A stretch of 64,000 nucleotides of DNA from Parapedobacter composti (GCF_900112315.1 NZ_FOLL01000019.1:1-64000), one strand, 5' to 3'. Counted from the stretch's first letter, positions 9,166 through 18,690 are shown. Notes: generated from the sequence alone by a model not told the origin. Translations and numbers: made by a program.

Positions 9166-10029
9166 ATGATGAGACTTCTTGAATTGATTGGTTGTGCGAT
9201 GCTATGCTTGGCCGTTGCATGTGGAAAGGCTGGAAACAGTCCTGACGAAACCGGAATGCCAAGCCCGCCTGAGCCAAGGACGGTGTTGAAACCCGGTGAT
9301 ACCATCAAGGTAATGACCTACAATATCCACCATGCTAATCCACCATCCAGGCCTGGCGAGATTGATGTCGAGGCCATAGCCGCGGTGATCAACCGCGAAA
9401 ACCCAGATATCGTTGCCCTTCAAGAGGTAGACGTCCGTACGCGACGGTCGGGGCCTTCACTCGATCAGGCCCGCACGCTCGCTACGCGTACCGGTATGCA
9501 GGTGTTCTTTAGCAAATCCATCGATTACCAAGGAGGTGAATACGGGAACGCCATCTTGTCCAAGTTACCGATTGTGCAACGCATTCGGCACGAATTGCCA
9601 AGTGCGCCCGGCGCTTCAGTAGAAGGACGGTCGTTGGCTCTGATTGCTGTGGGAACCGATGACGGTGGATTCGTGTACATCGGTAGCACACACCTCGATG
9701 TGTCGGATACTGAGACACGAAACATGCAAGTAGACAAGCTCAGAGAAGTGAATCAGCACCTTAGTGCGCCTTTTGTCATTGGTGGGGATTTTAACGCCCA
9801 AATCGGTTCGGAAACCATCAACCGGTTTGTAGCAGGGGAAATGTTCCGGACAGCTTGCCTCGGAAGTTGCCCAAATACAATCCCGGCCACCAGTCCCAAT
9901 CGGGCTATTGACTTCATTTTTCTCAATCAGGAGGCCTCATCAGTGTTCACCGTGTTGAGCTACGCGACGGTCAACGAGACCTATGCCTCCGATCACCGGC
10001 CGGTGGTAACCGAATTGAAATACAGATAA
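9166..10029 (+). CDS. Endonuclease/exonuclease/phosphatase (EEP) family lipoprotein, copy 1
   Basis: A 287-residue predicted lipoprotein (lipobox LAVAC, Cys19). It belongs to the metal-dependent EEP superfamily (DNase I, sphingomyelinase C, inositol polyphosphate 5-phosphatases). Visible motifs are TYNIHHAN (51-58), QEVD (86-89, metal-binding Glu), STHLD (174-178), GGDFNA (206-211), RAIDFIF (246-252) and SDHRPV (275-280, catalytic Asp-His). It should hydrolyse phosphodiester or phosphomonoester bonds at the cell surface or in the periplasm. The exact substrate (nucleic acid, sphingo- or phospholipid headgroup, inositol phosphate) is unknown. It lies directly behind susD and is a close paralogue of the gene at 11482. 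Confidence 0.88.
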   Translation: MMRLLELIGCAMLCLAVACGKAGNSPDETGMPSPPEPRTVLKPGDTIKVMTYNIHHANPPSRPGEIDVEAIAAVINRENPDIVALQEVDVRTRRSGPSLDQARTLATRTGMQVFFSKSIDYQGGEYGNAILSKLPIVQRIRHELPSAPGASVEGRSLALIAVGTDDGGFVYIGSTHLDVSDTETRNMQVDKLREVNQHLSAPFVIGGDFNAQIGSETINRFVAGEMFRTACLGSCPNTIPATSPNRAIDFIFLNQEASSVFTVLSYATVNETYASDHRPVVTELKYR

Positions 10030-10074
10030 CAGACATTTATCCATATAAAAATGGTACAGTCAAATAAATACATA

Positions 10075-11412
10075 ATGAAACGAAATATCATGCTGCTGTT
10101 TATGATAACGGGAATGCTCATAACAGCTTGCGAAAAGGATAATGGTGGATCAGCTTCCGGCGCAGACCCCGTGATCGCTTCCATCTCCCCCGAAAAAGGA
10201 TATCCCTTGTCCACGCTCGCCGTTAAGGGAGAAAACTTCAGTCGGGTACGTACAGAAAACCGCGTAGAAATCAACGGGGTTGAAGCCAGGATTATTCATT
10301 TCAACGAGCATACCATCCACGTGGAAGTACCAGAAGGAGGATCGACCGGATCGGTATCCGTGATTGTCAATGGCCGTTCGACGACCGGACCGGTTTTCGA
10401 ATACATGGTGCCACCGGCCATCTACCGAGCAGAGACCTACGCGGGCACTGGGCAAGAGGGGTATGCTGAAGGGCCGCGGCAGTCAGCATTACTCAACCGG
10501 CCGGGAGGTGTGGTATTTGATTCGAAGGGTAACTTGATTTTCTCCGATCGCAATAATAACCGTATCCGTAAAATTAGCCCTGACGGGCAGGTATCATTGG
10601 TAGCTGGTACAGGAACGCAGGGTCGTCAAGATGGTCCGGCACACCAGGCGACTTTCGCTTGGCCTTACGGTATTGCCATCGACAAGGATGACAATATCTA
10701 TGTGGCTGACCGTAACAACCACCTGGTGCGTAAGATCGACGCGGCCACCGGCATGGTAAGTACTATCGCTGGTAGCACGCAAGGGTACGCAGAGGGAAAC
10801 CGGACGGAAGCGCGGTTCAATCAGCCACTTGATGTAGCTGTGGCCGACGACGGTACGGTATATGTTGCCGACTACAACAACAGCCGGATACGGAAAATTG
10901 CTCCCGATGGCATGGTAAGTACCTATGTGGGTGATGGTACCCAGGCTCACCAAGACGGGCCGCGGGAAACAGCACGGGTTAATCGCGCGCCGGGAATCGA
11001 TATAGACCACGAAGGTAACCTGATTATTGCCGATCGCTTCAACTACTGCGTCCGGAAAGTAACCCCGGATGGCATGGTGACGACTATCGCCGGTAGCCGC
11101 TCGAGGCAATATGGATATGCCGACGGACCTGAAGCAGACGCGCTATTTTTCGGGATCTGGGGTGTGCATGCTGCTGCCGACGGGCATATCTATATCGCGG
11201 AGATCAATGACAACCACGCCATCCGGGTACTCACGCCCGAGGGCGAAGTGCGCACACTTGGTGGAGGAGGACAGTCAGGATTTGTCAATGGGGAGCCATC
11301 AACGGTTTCCAGGTACAATACACCTGTCGGAATCACGCTTGACGCGGAGGGCAATATCTATGTAGCAGATCTGGAAAATCACGCCATACGGCGTCTCGTT
11401 CGTACCAACTAA
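10075..11412 (+). CDS. IPT/TIG plus NHL-repeat lipoprotein (locus A)
   Basis: About 445 residues from the ATG at 10075, which gives a compact signal peptide MKRNIMLLFMITGMLITAC; an in-frame ATG at 10051 is also possible. One IPT/TIG immunoglobulin-like domain (starting VIASISPEKGYPLSTLAVKG) is followed by an NHL-type beta-propeller. Recurrent blades have the form ADRNNHLVRKID, ADYNNSRIRKIAPDG and ADLENHAIRR, each preceded by a GNLIFSD-like strand. No enzyme motif is seen, so it is probably a surface binding or scaffold protein of the SusCD complex. It sits between two EEP paralogues. A larger relative occurs at 48678. Confidence 0.88.
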   Translation: MKRNIMLLFMITGMLITACEKDNGGSASGADPVIASISPEKGYPLSTLAVKGENFSRVRTENRVEINGVEARIIHFNEHTIHVEVPEGGSTGSVSVIVNGRSTTGPVFEYMVPPAIYRAETYAGTGQEGYAEGPRQSALLNRPGGVVFDSKGNLIFSDRNNNRIRKISPDGQVSLVAGTGTQGRQDGPAHQATFAWPYGIAIDKDDNIYVADRNNHLVRKIDAATGMVSTIAGSTQGYAEGNRTEARFNQPLDVAVADDGTVYVADYNNSRIRKIAPDGMVSTYVGDGTQAHQDGPRETARVNRAPGIDIDHEGNLIIADRFNYCVRKVTPDGMVTTIAGSRSRQYGYADGPEADALFFGIWGVHAAADGHIYIAEINDNHAIRVLTPEGEVRTLGGGGQSGFVNGEPSTVSRYNTPVGITLDAEGNIYVADLENHAIRRLVRTN

Positions 11413-11431
11413 TATATTTTTCAATCAGATA

Positions 11432-11469
11432 AAATGGTTGGCCGGTCCGTATGCACCGGCCAACCATTT
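11432..11469 (+). terminator. Perfect 15-bp hairpin between NHL and second EEP gene
   Basis: AAATGGTTGGCCGGT and its exact reverse complement are separated by an 8-nt loop, 20 nt after the NHL stop and 12 nt before the next ATG. The following TTTAAATAAGTT is only moderately T-rich, so this may be a terminator, a leaky terminator or an intercistronic stabilising stem. Its nearness to the start codon could limit expression of the downstream enzyme. Confidence 0.6.
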
Positions 11470-11481
11470 AAATAAGTTATT

Positions 11482-12270
11482 ATGAAGAAGATTTTTTTTC
11501 TCGGTTTGGTGTTCCTGTATGCGATGCTGTTGGCGGTAGCGGCAGGCCATGCGCAATCACTGAAGGTGCTAACTTATAACATTCACCACGCCAATCCACC
11601 GTCCCAACCAGATTCTATTGATCTGCTGGCTGTCGCGCGGGTCATCCGCGACAGCGGAGCGGAACTGGTCGCATTGCAGGAGGTAGATGTGTATACCGAA
11701 CGGTCAGGAATGCAAGTGAACCAAGCTGCTGAATTGGGTAGGCTAACCGGTATGCGTCACTATTTTGCTAAAGCTATCGACTATCAAGGCGGTGAGTATG
11801 GCGTTGCCATTTTATCGAAACACCCATTTATTACAACTGAAAACCATCCATTGCCGATGGCAGAAGGTGTAGGCGGCGAACCGCGGACGCTGGCATTGGC
11901 GGTTGTGGAGCCGCGCCCAGGCAAACCTATCGTCTTTGCATGCACGCACTTAGACCTGAAAGCTGAGAACAAGCTGCTACAGGCTAAACATATCATCGAT
12001 CTGCTTGCTGATAGGGATTATCCGGTGATACTTGGAGGCGATTTCAATGCGCAACCTGACAGCGAGGTGATTCAGCTGCTGGATGGGTACCTGCAACGGA
12101 GCCAGAGTTCAGTTGGCGAGGGGTTCACCATACCGGTCAATTCACCGAACCGCGAAATCGATTTTATTATGTTCGGGCCCGCAGGGGTTTTTCAGGTAGT
12201 CAGGCATGAAGTTATTAATGAACAATATGCTTCAGATCACCTGCCTGTGTATGTCGAGTTGGACTTATAG
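11482..12270 (+). CDS. Endonuclease/exonuclease/phosphatase (EEP) family exported protein, copy 2
   Basis: A 262-residue EEP enzyme with a cleavable-type signal peptide (MKKIFFLGLVFLYAML...AGHAQS) in place of the lipobox of copy 1. Motifs are TYNIHHAN (31-38), QEVD (66-69), THLD (155-158), GGDFNA (185-190), REIDFI (224-229) and SDHLPV (251-256). The core is closely similar to copy 1 (shared IHHANPPS, DYQGGEYG and AILSK stretches), so the two arose by duplication. One is predicted lipid-anchored and the other soluble periplasmic or secreted. It is preceded by the strong hairpin at 11432 and is the last gene of locus A. Confidence 0.88.
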   Translation: MKKIFFLGLVFLYAMLLAVAAGHAQSLKVLTYNIHHANPPSQPDSIDLLAVARVIRDSGAELVALQEVDVYTERSGMQVNQAAELGRLTGMRHYFAKAIDYQGGEYGVAILSKHPFITTENHPLPMAEGVGGEPRTLALAVVEPRPGKPIVFACTHLDLKAENKLLQAKHIIDLLADRDYPVILGGDFNAQPDSEVIQLLDGYLQRSQSSVGEGFTIPVNSPNREIDFIMFGPAGVFQVVRHEVINEQYASDHLPVYVELDL

Positions 12271-12369
12271 TTACCATTGCTGGACGTCCCTGCGCTTTTG
12301 GGGGGTATTTAATAATTTATTCTTCTTGGGTTCGCGTTCAGTAAATATACAATGCTATACTTTGCCGAT

Positions 12370-12984
12370 GTGAACACAGCAAAGCAAGCGCATACACGGC
12401 AGCGGGTTTCCACATCAGATGAAGTGCTTTTTGAGCAGTTACATAAGTCATCCTGGTCGATGTTGTTTCAACTGGCTTGCAAAAAAGTTGGAGATCGGGA
12501 TGAAGCTTACGATCTGCTGCAGGAATTATTTGTAGAACTTTGGAATAAACGGGATGTTTTTCCCCTGAATAACCTGTCCCCGGCCTGGCTGAAAAAACGG
12601 TTATGGTATAAATTAATCACCTACTTCCGAACACAGGGGTTCCACCGGCGGCACCTTGAAGATTTCAGACGGTTCATGGCACTCGAATATCCAGCAGTTC
12701 AGCCGGACGAATCATCGGTCAAACTGGCTGAAAGCCAGTTTGAGATCATAATGGAGGCTGTTGAACTTGCAGTAGCACAGATGCCTGATCGCATGCAGGA
12801 AGTTTTCCTGCTCAACCGTGAGCGACATTTCTCAATCGACGAGATTGCCCAACACCTTGGCCTTTCTCCCAATACAGTACGCAATCACCTCCATGCTGCC
12901 ATGAAACGGCTGCGCAAGTCATTGCAGATGCAAAACCTGACCGCTCCCTGCCTTGCATTGATTTGGTGGGTATTCGTTGGTTGA
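12370..12984 (+). CDS. ECF RNA polymerase sigma factor (locus B)
   Basis: ECF sigma of about 205-210 residues. Region 2 reads SSWSMLFQLACKKVGDRDEAYDLLQELFVELWNKRD; region 4 has the HTH MPDRMQEVFLLNRERHFSIDEIAQHLGLSPNTVRNHL. An ATG at 12352 is in frame, but a -7-like TATACTTTG overlaps it, so the GTG at 12370 is offered as the start; this choice is uncertain. It is followed by fecR and a TonB receptor. The C-terminus is hydrophobic (APCLALIWWVFVG). Confidence 0.85.
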   Translation: MNTAKQAHTRQRVSTSDEVLFEQLHKSSWSMLFQLACKKVGDRDEAYDLLQELFVELWNKRDVFPLNNLSPAWLKKRLWYKLITYFRTQGFHRRHLEDFRRFMALEYPAVQPDESSVKLAESQFEIIMEAVELAVAQMPDRMQEVFLLNRERHFSIDEIAQHLGLSPNTVRNHLHAAMKRLRKSLQMQNLTAPCLALIWWVFVG

Positions 12985-13101
12985 TGTTAATAAATCATTA
13001 AATTATTATTCATAAAAACTTAATATCCAGACGCTGGTATATCCGGCCGTTTCGTGCTTTACTATAGTAGTTGATAGGAAAAAACGTGTAAGTATATCAG
13101 G

Positions 13102-14070
13102 ATGGAAAACGGCGGCGCACTAAAGAACCTGTTTCAGAAATTGACTGGAGGAACAGCATCGCGGAAAGAGCAGCAGCTTATAGCACAATGGCTTGATCAG
13201 CTCGACGGCGGCGAGGAGATGGATAAGCAGGCACTCGAAGCGTGGGAAATTCGTTCCATGGCCGAATTGCGGGCAGCAATCAAGCCCAAATTGGCCAGTA
13301 GACAGCCCACACGGAAGCTGGTATGGATGGGCGCAGTAGCTGCGGTACTGTTGGCGGTTCTGGGGATATGGTCGTTCCGGTTGCACCTGTACCACCCCTC
13401 CGTAGATAAGTTGCCTGCGGTTGATTATGTGGAACTCCGTACCGGCGCCGGCCAACGTAAGTTGGTGACGCTCTCGGATGGTTCACGTATCTGGCTGGGC
13501 AATGCCAGTAGTGTCCGATATCCTAAAGGGTTTCAGCAGGATAGACGTGACGTTTTCCTTGAAGGGCAGGCTTTTTTTGAGGTAGCGCCAGACTCGACCA
13601 AACCATTCTGGGTGCATACCAACGGACTGGATATTCAGGTGCTGGGTACCTCATTCGATGTGAAAAACTATGAAGGGGAAGTCATTAAAACGGTTACCGT
13701 AGCCACAGGAAAAGTACTGGTGCAGCCGCAGCATGCCGGAAAGGAATGGACACTCGGAAAAGGAGATCAAATTATCTGCCACGCCACAGCCAATCAGTAC
13801 CGTGTACAGCCGGCTGACCTGACGGTGGCATTGGCTTGGAAAAACGGCGAACTGATATTCCGCGATACACCGCTGGAAGAAATAGCTACGCAACTGCAGC
13901 GATGGTATGGTGCTGACATCAACATCGTTTCCCGTTCACTTCTGAAAAGGCGGTTGTCCTTATCGGTAAAAGATGAGCCGCTGCAACGGGTACTAAACAT
14001 GCTTGCTGTAGCCGGAGCGTTTCGTTTCGACATCCAGGGAAGGAAAGTAGAAATCTGGAATGAAGAATAG
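13102..14070 (+). CDS. FecR family anti-sigma regulator (locus B)
   Basis: A 322-residue protein. Cytoplasmic N-terminus, transmembrane helix at about 73-92 (LVWMGAVAAVLLAVLGIWSF), periplasmic FecR domain (LSDGSRIWLGNASSVRYP...FLEGQAFFEVAPD...VLGTSFDVKNY), and a C-terminal DUF4974-like domain (LEEIATQLQRWYGADINIV). It should bind the upstream sigma factor and the STN domain of the downstream receptor. It is separated from the sigma gene by about 117 nt. Confidence 0.9.
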   Translation: MENGGALKNLFQKLTGGTASRKEQQLIAQWLDQLDGGEEMDKQALEAWEIRSMAELRAAIKPKLASRQPTRKLVWMGAVAAVLLAVLGIWSFRLHLYHPSVDKLPAVDYVELRTGAGQRKLVTLSDGSRIWLGNASSVRYPKGFQQDRRDVFLEGQAFFEVAPDSTKPFWVHTNGLDIQVLGTSFDVKNYEGEVIKTVTVATGKVLVQPQHAGKEWTLGKGDQIICHATANQYRVQPADLTVALAWKNGELIFRDTPLEEIATQLQRWYGADINIVSRSLLKRRLSLSVKDEPLQRVLNMLAVAGAFRFDIQGRKVEIWNEE

Positions 14071-14146
14071 ACTGGAATGGATCCCTACAAGAAAGGAGGC
14101 GGTATGCTGAAACGTTAAACACCCAAACACCCCCATTGGCAAAAAA

Positions 14147-14177
14147 TAGGGCGGAAGCTTCTCACCACCCCGCCCTA
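14147..14177 (+). other. Intercistronic hairpin between fecR and TonB receptor (locus B)
   Basis: Perfect 8-bp inverted repeat TAGGGCGG / CCGCCCTA with a 15-nt loop, 77 nt after the fecR stop and 42 nt before the receptor ATG. No real T tract follows (CATGTTTTC). It occupies the same place as hairpins in the other three fecR-receptor gaps. Confidence 0.5.
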
Positions 14178-14219
14178 CATGTTTTCAAAACTCATTTATG
14201 GACTGAATCATTAAAAACA

Positions 14220-17200
14220 ATGAACAATATTATAAATAAAAATGCAATAAAAAGAATTTGCGATATGTCACGATTACTGTTCCTGCTGTTGGTGATATCC
14301 GGCACCACCTCGGGTATCCTGTTTGCATCCGATGTAATGTCGCAGCACCTTCGCAAGGTAAGCGTAACGGTTGAAGCCGATGACCGCAGCAACCTCGGTA
14401 GCATCTTCCGGCAATTGGAAAAGCAGTCGGGCTTCCGTTTCTATTATAACAAGGAGGTGGGGGAAATGGAAGCCGTTGGCTTCATAAATAGCGGAAATAC
14501 GAATCTGTATGAACTGTTGGAAGCGTTATCCGGTACCTTTCATTTAAAGATTACGCAAAACAAAAACATTATCGCGGTCACCCAAGCCCTTCCCCAGCAG
14601 TCGGGCCGCATCGTAGGTCGCATCACGGATGCTGTTTCGGGAGAGCCGCTGCCAAACGCCACAATCCAGTTGCAGGGTTCGTCATCCGTTACCGTAACGG
14701 ACAACCGCGGTCTTTACCGATTGAATGGTGTGCCGGCCGGACATGCGGAATTGGTTGTGCGCTACCTGGGGTATGTCGATCAGCAAGTTTCCGTAAACGT
14801 GGAGGCTGGTCGTGCAAAACAGGCGGATGTCGCGATGACGCCGCAGCTCACCGAGCTCGAAGGCATCACGGTGTCGGGTATCCGCAGAGGAGAAGTCAAG
14901 TCGTTGAACACCATGAAAAACGCAGAGAACATCAAGTATGTGCTTTCGCAGGAGCAGATAGAGCGGTTTCCGGACAATACCGTAGGTGAGGCGTTGCAGC
15001 GTGTACCCGGAGTAGCTGTCGGCTATAGCTACGGCTTGGCCAGAAACGTCATCATCCGTGGTCTTGGACAGGATCAGGGTTCAATAACCCTGAATGGAAA
15101 CCGCTTGCCTTCGACCTCCGCGGGCAGCCGTACTACGGATCTCAATGGCATCCTTTCCAACACCGTGGAAGCCATTGAGGTGATAAAGACGCTGACACCC
15201 GATCAAGATGCCGACGGTACGGCCGGAACGGTCAACATCATCACCAAAACACCACCTGAAAATTCCCGGTCGCTGGATGGTAAGGCGTCACTGGGCAATA
15301 ATCTGCTGGTTGGCAAAAACCTTTACGAAGTAGGCCTCAATTATTCGGAAAGGAAAACCAAATGGGGGTATCAACTGGGAGGAAGCTACATGCGTTCGCT
15401 GCGTGGCGAAGACCGTATCCAAAAAAGTTACGGCAATTATACCGTTGCAGATGTTGATCAGCAAAACTGGCTCCGCGTCATTTCACTGGAAGATACCCAG
15501 CTTAAACGCGATAACGTAGGCATACAAGCCGAACTGAACTTCTACCCCCATCCGGAAGCCAGTTTTTACCTGCGCGGCAATTACAATAAATACTACGAGA
15601 TACAAGCGCGGAATAACAGGAACTTCGTGATAGGCCAATACCAAAATGCCAGCGAGGTAAGTGGGGTTACTGTGGAACATGCCGGTAACGATCGTGATTA
15701 TAACCGCGACCTGCTGATGTTTTCCCTGGGCGGTAAAAAGGCCGCGGGCAATTGGGAACTTTTCGGTGATCTCACGTACAGCCGTGGCGTTTATGACCAG
15801 CCGATCTATTACAGTGCCAATTTTACGCGGCGCGGATTAAGCGGTACGGTAGACCTTTCGGAATTACGGACGCCATTGATTTCCCTGCAGGGGGATGATG
15901 TCTACAACCCCAACCAATATGCCACCAACCAGTATGTTAACCGGCATGATTCGGCGTTGGATCACGATGGACAGGCCACCGTCAACGCCACCCGATCGTT
16001 CCGTTTCAATGAGCGCGATCGCGGAATCATCAAATTCGGTGGACGCTTTCGTTATAAGTACAACGAGCGGAGCAGGAATTATTTCCGGCATGTGCTGAGA
16101 GACGGGAATTTCTCGTTGGCCGACTTCAATACAGGCATCGAGCGGAACGATTACTACCAAAATAAATACCGTATCGGTATGTTCCCCGATGTGGAACGCA
16201 TGGAGCGGTACTTCCGAGACAACCCAGAGTTGTTCATAGACGACGTGACCTATACCCGCCAGAATACCGATCCCGATTCCTATACCGGAACGGAATACCT
16301 GGCCGCAGCTTATGCCATGACGCGCTTCAATGTGGATAAACTGGAAGTCACAGCCGGTGTACGGTATGAGCAGACCGGATTTGACTATAAGGGCAATGAA
16401 GTGGTTCTGGATGAAGACGGCGTATACGTGCGTACAAACCCGGTCAATACCAGCAAAATGTTTGATGGGTTTTTCCCAAGCATTAACCTGAAGTATGCGC
16501 TGACCCCGCAAACGAACCTCCGTGCTGCGGCCACACGTTCCCTTTCACGCCCAAGTTATTACGATTTGGTACCATGGGAGGAGGTGCTCAATCGCAATCA
16601 ACGGGTAAATAAGGGTAACCCTGATCTTCAGCAAGCAACGGCCACCAATTTGGACGTTCTATTTGAACATTACCTCAGCAAGATCGGACTACTCTCCGGC
16701 GGGGTTTTCTACAAACGAATAAACGATTATATTTATAGTCGGTCATTCCAGCAGGTGGGCGGAGAATATGACGGCTGGCGCATCGATCAGGCAACAAATG
16801 GCGCGGCGGCTGATGTCTATGGCTTTGAGTTGGCGTGGCAGCAGCAGTTTACCTTTTTGCCAGGCTTTTTAAACGGTTTTGGTATCTACGCCAACTATAC
16901 CCAGATCCAGTCCAGTTTTGATGTGCCGGGTATTGAAATGGATCGGACGGTTCGTTTGCCAGACATGCGTCCAAAAGTAGGTAACCTGGCACTATCGTAC
17001 GAGAAATACGGTTTTTCAGGCCGGATATCGGCATATTTCTATGAGACGTTTACCATGGAGTTGGCGGATACACCTGATAACGATTTAATCGAAGCGGGCC
17101 GGATGCAACTGGATTTCTCTGCTTCCCAGCGGATCAATCCGAAAACCAGAATCTTCATTGGTGTCAGTAACCTCACCAACGCACCGGTACGCAATTACTA

Positions 17201-17276
17201 CGGCGACGGTCGGCCGGATAACGATCGGATTTATTCTGTATGGGGTAATGTGGGGATACGGTATAGTCCATTTTAA
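14220..17276 (+). CDS. TonB-dependent receptor with STN and carboxypeptidase-like domains, no SusD partner (locus B)
   Basis: About 1018 residues from ATG 14220. An in-frame TTG at 14136 is rejected because its extension is not signal-like and contains the hairpin sequence. Order: signal segment (RLLFLLLVISGTTSG), STN (about 47-120), carboxypeptidase-regulatory-like domain (129-200), plug with VGEALQRVPGVAV...VIIRGLGQDQGSITLNG, and a barrel ending GIRYSPF with terminal Phe. The plug resembles the receptor group first described in Xanthomonas/Caulobacter rather than SusC; it lacks the VVVGYG motif and no susD follows. The next gene encodes an exported phosphatase, so a phosphorylated ligand is plausible, though inferred. 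Confidence 0.88.
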   Translation: MNNIINKNAIKRICDMSRLLFLLLVISGTTSGILFASDVMSQHLRKVSVTVEADDRSNLGSIFRQLEKQSGFRFYYNKEVGEMEAVGFINSGNTNLYELLEALSGTFHLKITQNKNIIAVTQALPQQSGRIVGRITDAVSGEPLPNATIQLQGSSSVTVTDNRGLYRLNGVPAGHAELVVRYLGYVDQQVSVNVEAGRAKQADVAMTPQLTELEGITVSGIRRGEVKSLNTMKNAENIKYVLSQEQIERFPDNTVGEALQRVPGVAVGYSYGLARNVIIRGLGQDQGSITLNGNRLPSTSAGSRTTDLNGILSNTVEAIEVIKTLTPDQDADGTAGTVNIITKTPPENSRSLDGKASLGNNLLVGKNLYEVGLNYSERKTKWGYQLGGSYMRSLRGEDRIQKSYGNYTVADVDQQNWLRVISLEDTQLKRDNVGIQAELNFYPHPEASFYLRGNYNKYYEIQARNNRNFVIGQYQNASEVSGVTVEHAGNDRDYNRDLLMFSLGGKKAAGNWELFGDLTYSRGVYDQPIYYSANFTRRGLSGTVDLSELRTPLISLQGDDVYNPNQYATNQYVNRHDSALDHDGQATVNATRSFRFNERDRGIIKFGGRFRYKYNERSRNYFRHVLRDGNFSLADFNTGIERNDYYQNKYRIGMFPDVERMERYFRDNPELFIDDVTYTRQNTDPDSYTGTEYLAAAYAMTRFNVDKLEVTAGVRYEQTGFDYKGNEVVLDEDGVYVRTNPVNTSKMFDGFFPSINLKYALTPQTNLRAAATRSLSRPSYYDLVPWEEVLNRNQRVNKGNPDLQQATATNLDVLFEHYLSKIGLLSGGVFYKRINDYIYSRSFQQVGGEYDGWRIDQATNGAAADVYGFELAWQQQFTFLPGFLNGFGIYANYTQIQSSFDVPGIEMDRTVRLPDMRPKVGNLALSYEKYGFSGRISAYFYETFTMELADTPDNDLIEAGRMQLDFSASQRINPKTRIFIGVSNLTNAPVRNYYGDGRPDNDRIYSVWGNVGIRYSPF

Positions 17277-17351
17277 GTAAATGGATTAAAAACGCATCGC
17301 AGGTAATATAAGGAAATGAATTAATAAATTGCATAAAACAATTCGTACAAC

Positions 17352-18572
17352 ATGAATCGATTCCGTCTAACCGGTATACTGACCGGTTTATTACTGTTCT
17401 TCCATGTATTCCCATTACCGGCACAGGAGTTCCGATCTACACCGTTTCCAGACCGGATAACCCTTACATGGTCTGCCGATCCTGCCACCACGCAGACGGT
17501 AACATGGCGTACCGCTGCCGGGATAACCGGCGCAAAGGCACAGATCAAGCAGGAGGATGCTTCGCCTGACATGGAAACAGGTATGCGGGAGTTTACGGCG
17601 GAGAGCCGCCCCTTCGTGGGCAAGGAGGGGTATGAAGACCGCTACCACCATGTCACTTTTACGGATCTGCGGCCATCTACGGCATACACCTATCGTGTGG
17701 GCGATGGCGAGCGCTGGAGCGAGTGGTTTCAGTTCCGTACGGCCGATGCGGCAGGCAATGCGGCGGATTTTTCCTTTATCTACCTCGGCGATGGTCAAAA
17801 CGACCTGAAATCGCGTTGGTCGCGAACCATTCGCCAAGCGTTCCGTCAGCAGCCCGATGCGCGCTTTATCATCCATGCCGGGGATCTGATAAACCGATCG
17901 AATACCGATGCAGAATGGGGCGAATGGCATCACGGTGCTGGCTTTATCCATGCCATGGTGCCAGCCATACCTACACCGGGCAATCACGAATATTTCCGGG
18001 ATGATAAAGAACGCCCTGTATTGGACCCACATTGGGCCGTGCAATTTGTTTTACCCAAAAACGGTCCAGAGGGGCTACAGGAATCGGTCTATTACCTGGA
18101 TTACCAGCATGTGCGCATCATTGCGCTCAATAGCCAATTGATCATGCTGGACGAAGCTGCCAGGAATGCTCAACTGCAATGGCTGGAAGAGGTGCTGAAA
18201 AGCAGCCCAAAGCAATGGACCATCGTGACCATGCACCACCCGGTGTATTCGACCTCGAAGCGCCGCGATAATGTTCCCTTGAGGGAACTGTTTAAACCAT
18301 TGTTTGATCGGTATGGTGTTGATTTGGTATTGCAGGGGCATGATCATACCTACGCACGGGGCAGAGGGCCGGAAGCTAAGCCCGGCGGCCCGATGTATGT
18401 GCTTTCGGTTGCCGGCCCGAAGATGTATGAGTCTGATGCCGACCGCTGGATGGATGTATCGCTTGAAAATACCCAGCTCTACCAGACTGTCCGCATATCG
18501 GGAAACCGGTTGGAATTCAAATCGTATGACGTATCCGGCCGATCTGTAGATGCGTTCACCTTGACAAAATAG
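17352..18572 (+). CDS. Exported purple-acid-phosphatase-like metallophosphoesterase
   Basis: A 406-residue protein with a signal peptide (TGILTGLLLFFHVFPLPAQ). An N-terminal fibronectin-III-like domain (about 30-132) precedes the calcineurin-like catalytic domain. Metal-ligand motifs in order: YLGDGQ (144-149), HAGDLI (175-180), GNHEYF (210-215), MHHPVYS (294-300) and GHDHTYARG (329-337). This is the architecture of purple acid phosphatases, which release phosphate from monoesters or diesters in the periplasm. It lies 75 nt after the receptor gene and probably belongs to locus B. A terminator-like hairpin follows at 18601. Confidence 0.9.
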   Translation: MNRFRLTGILTGLLLFFHVFPLPAQEFRSTPFPDRITLTWSADPATTQTVTWRTAAGITGAKAQIKQEDASPDMETGMREFTAESRPFVGKEGYEDRYHHVTFTDLRPSTAYTYRVGDGERWSEWFQFRTADAAGNAADFSFIYLGDGQNDLKSRWSRTIRQAFRQQPDARFIIHAGDLINRSNTDAEWGEWHHGAGFIHAMVPAIPTPGNHEYFRDDKERPVLDPHWAVQFVLPKNGPEGLQESVYYLDYQHVRIIALNSQLIMLDEAARNAQLQWLEEVLKSSPKQWTIVTMHHPVYSTSKRRDNVPLRELFKPLFDRYGVDLVLQGHDHTYARGRGPEAKPGGPMYVLSVAGPKMYESDADRWMDVSLENTQLYQTVRISGNRLEFKSYDVSGRSVDAFTLTK

Positions 18573-18600
18573 GTTTATCGCTTCAAACCTGATCCCCTAA

Positions 18601-18644
18601 CTTTGCCTTCCGGGTGGTTCGTAGCCCCGGGGGGTAAAGTTTTT
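18601..18644 (+). terminator. Probable terminator after the purple acid phosphatase gene
   Basis: Imperfect hairpin with outer pairs CTTTgCC / GGgtAAAG and inner CCGGG / CCCGG, followed by TTTTT. It stands 28 nt after the stop codon and separates locus B from locus C. Confidence 0.55.
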
Positions 18645-18690
18645 AACAAAATCATAACATCCTGTACCAGATTTGATTGCATTGGTTTAC

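Noticed and set aside
14136..14219. TTG-initiated N-terminal extension of the locus B receptor
   Set aside because: The extension is hydrophilic, runs through the intercistronic hairpin and precedes a normal ATG with a signal segment. Similar TTG extensions at 3982 and 38441 were rejected on the same grounds.
18598..18605. Perfect TAACTTTG box as a promoter for the truncated sigma gene
   Set aside because: It overlaps the 5' arm of the terminator-like hairpin at 18601-18644, so transcription from it would be stopped at once. The box at 18691 is better placed.
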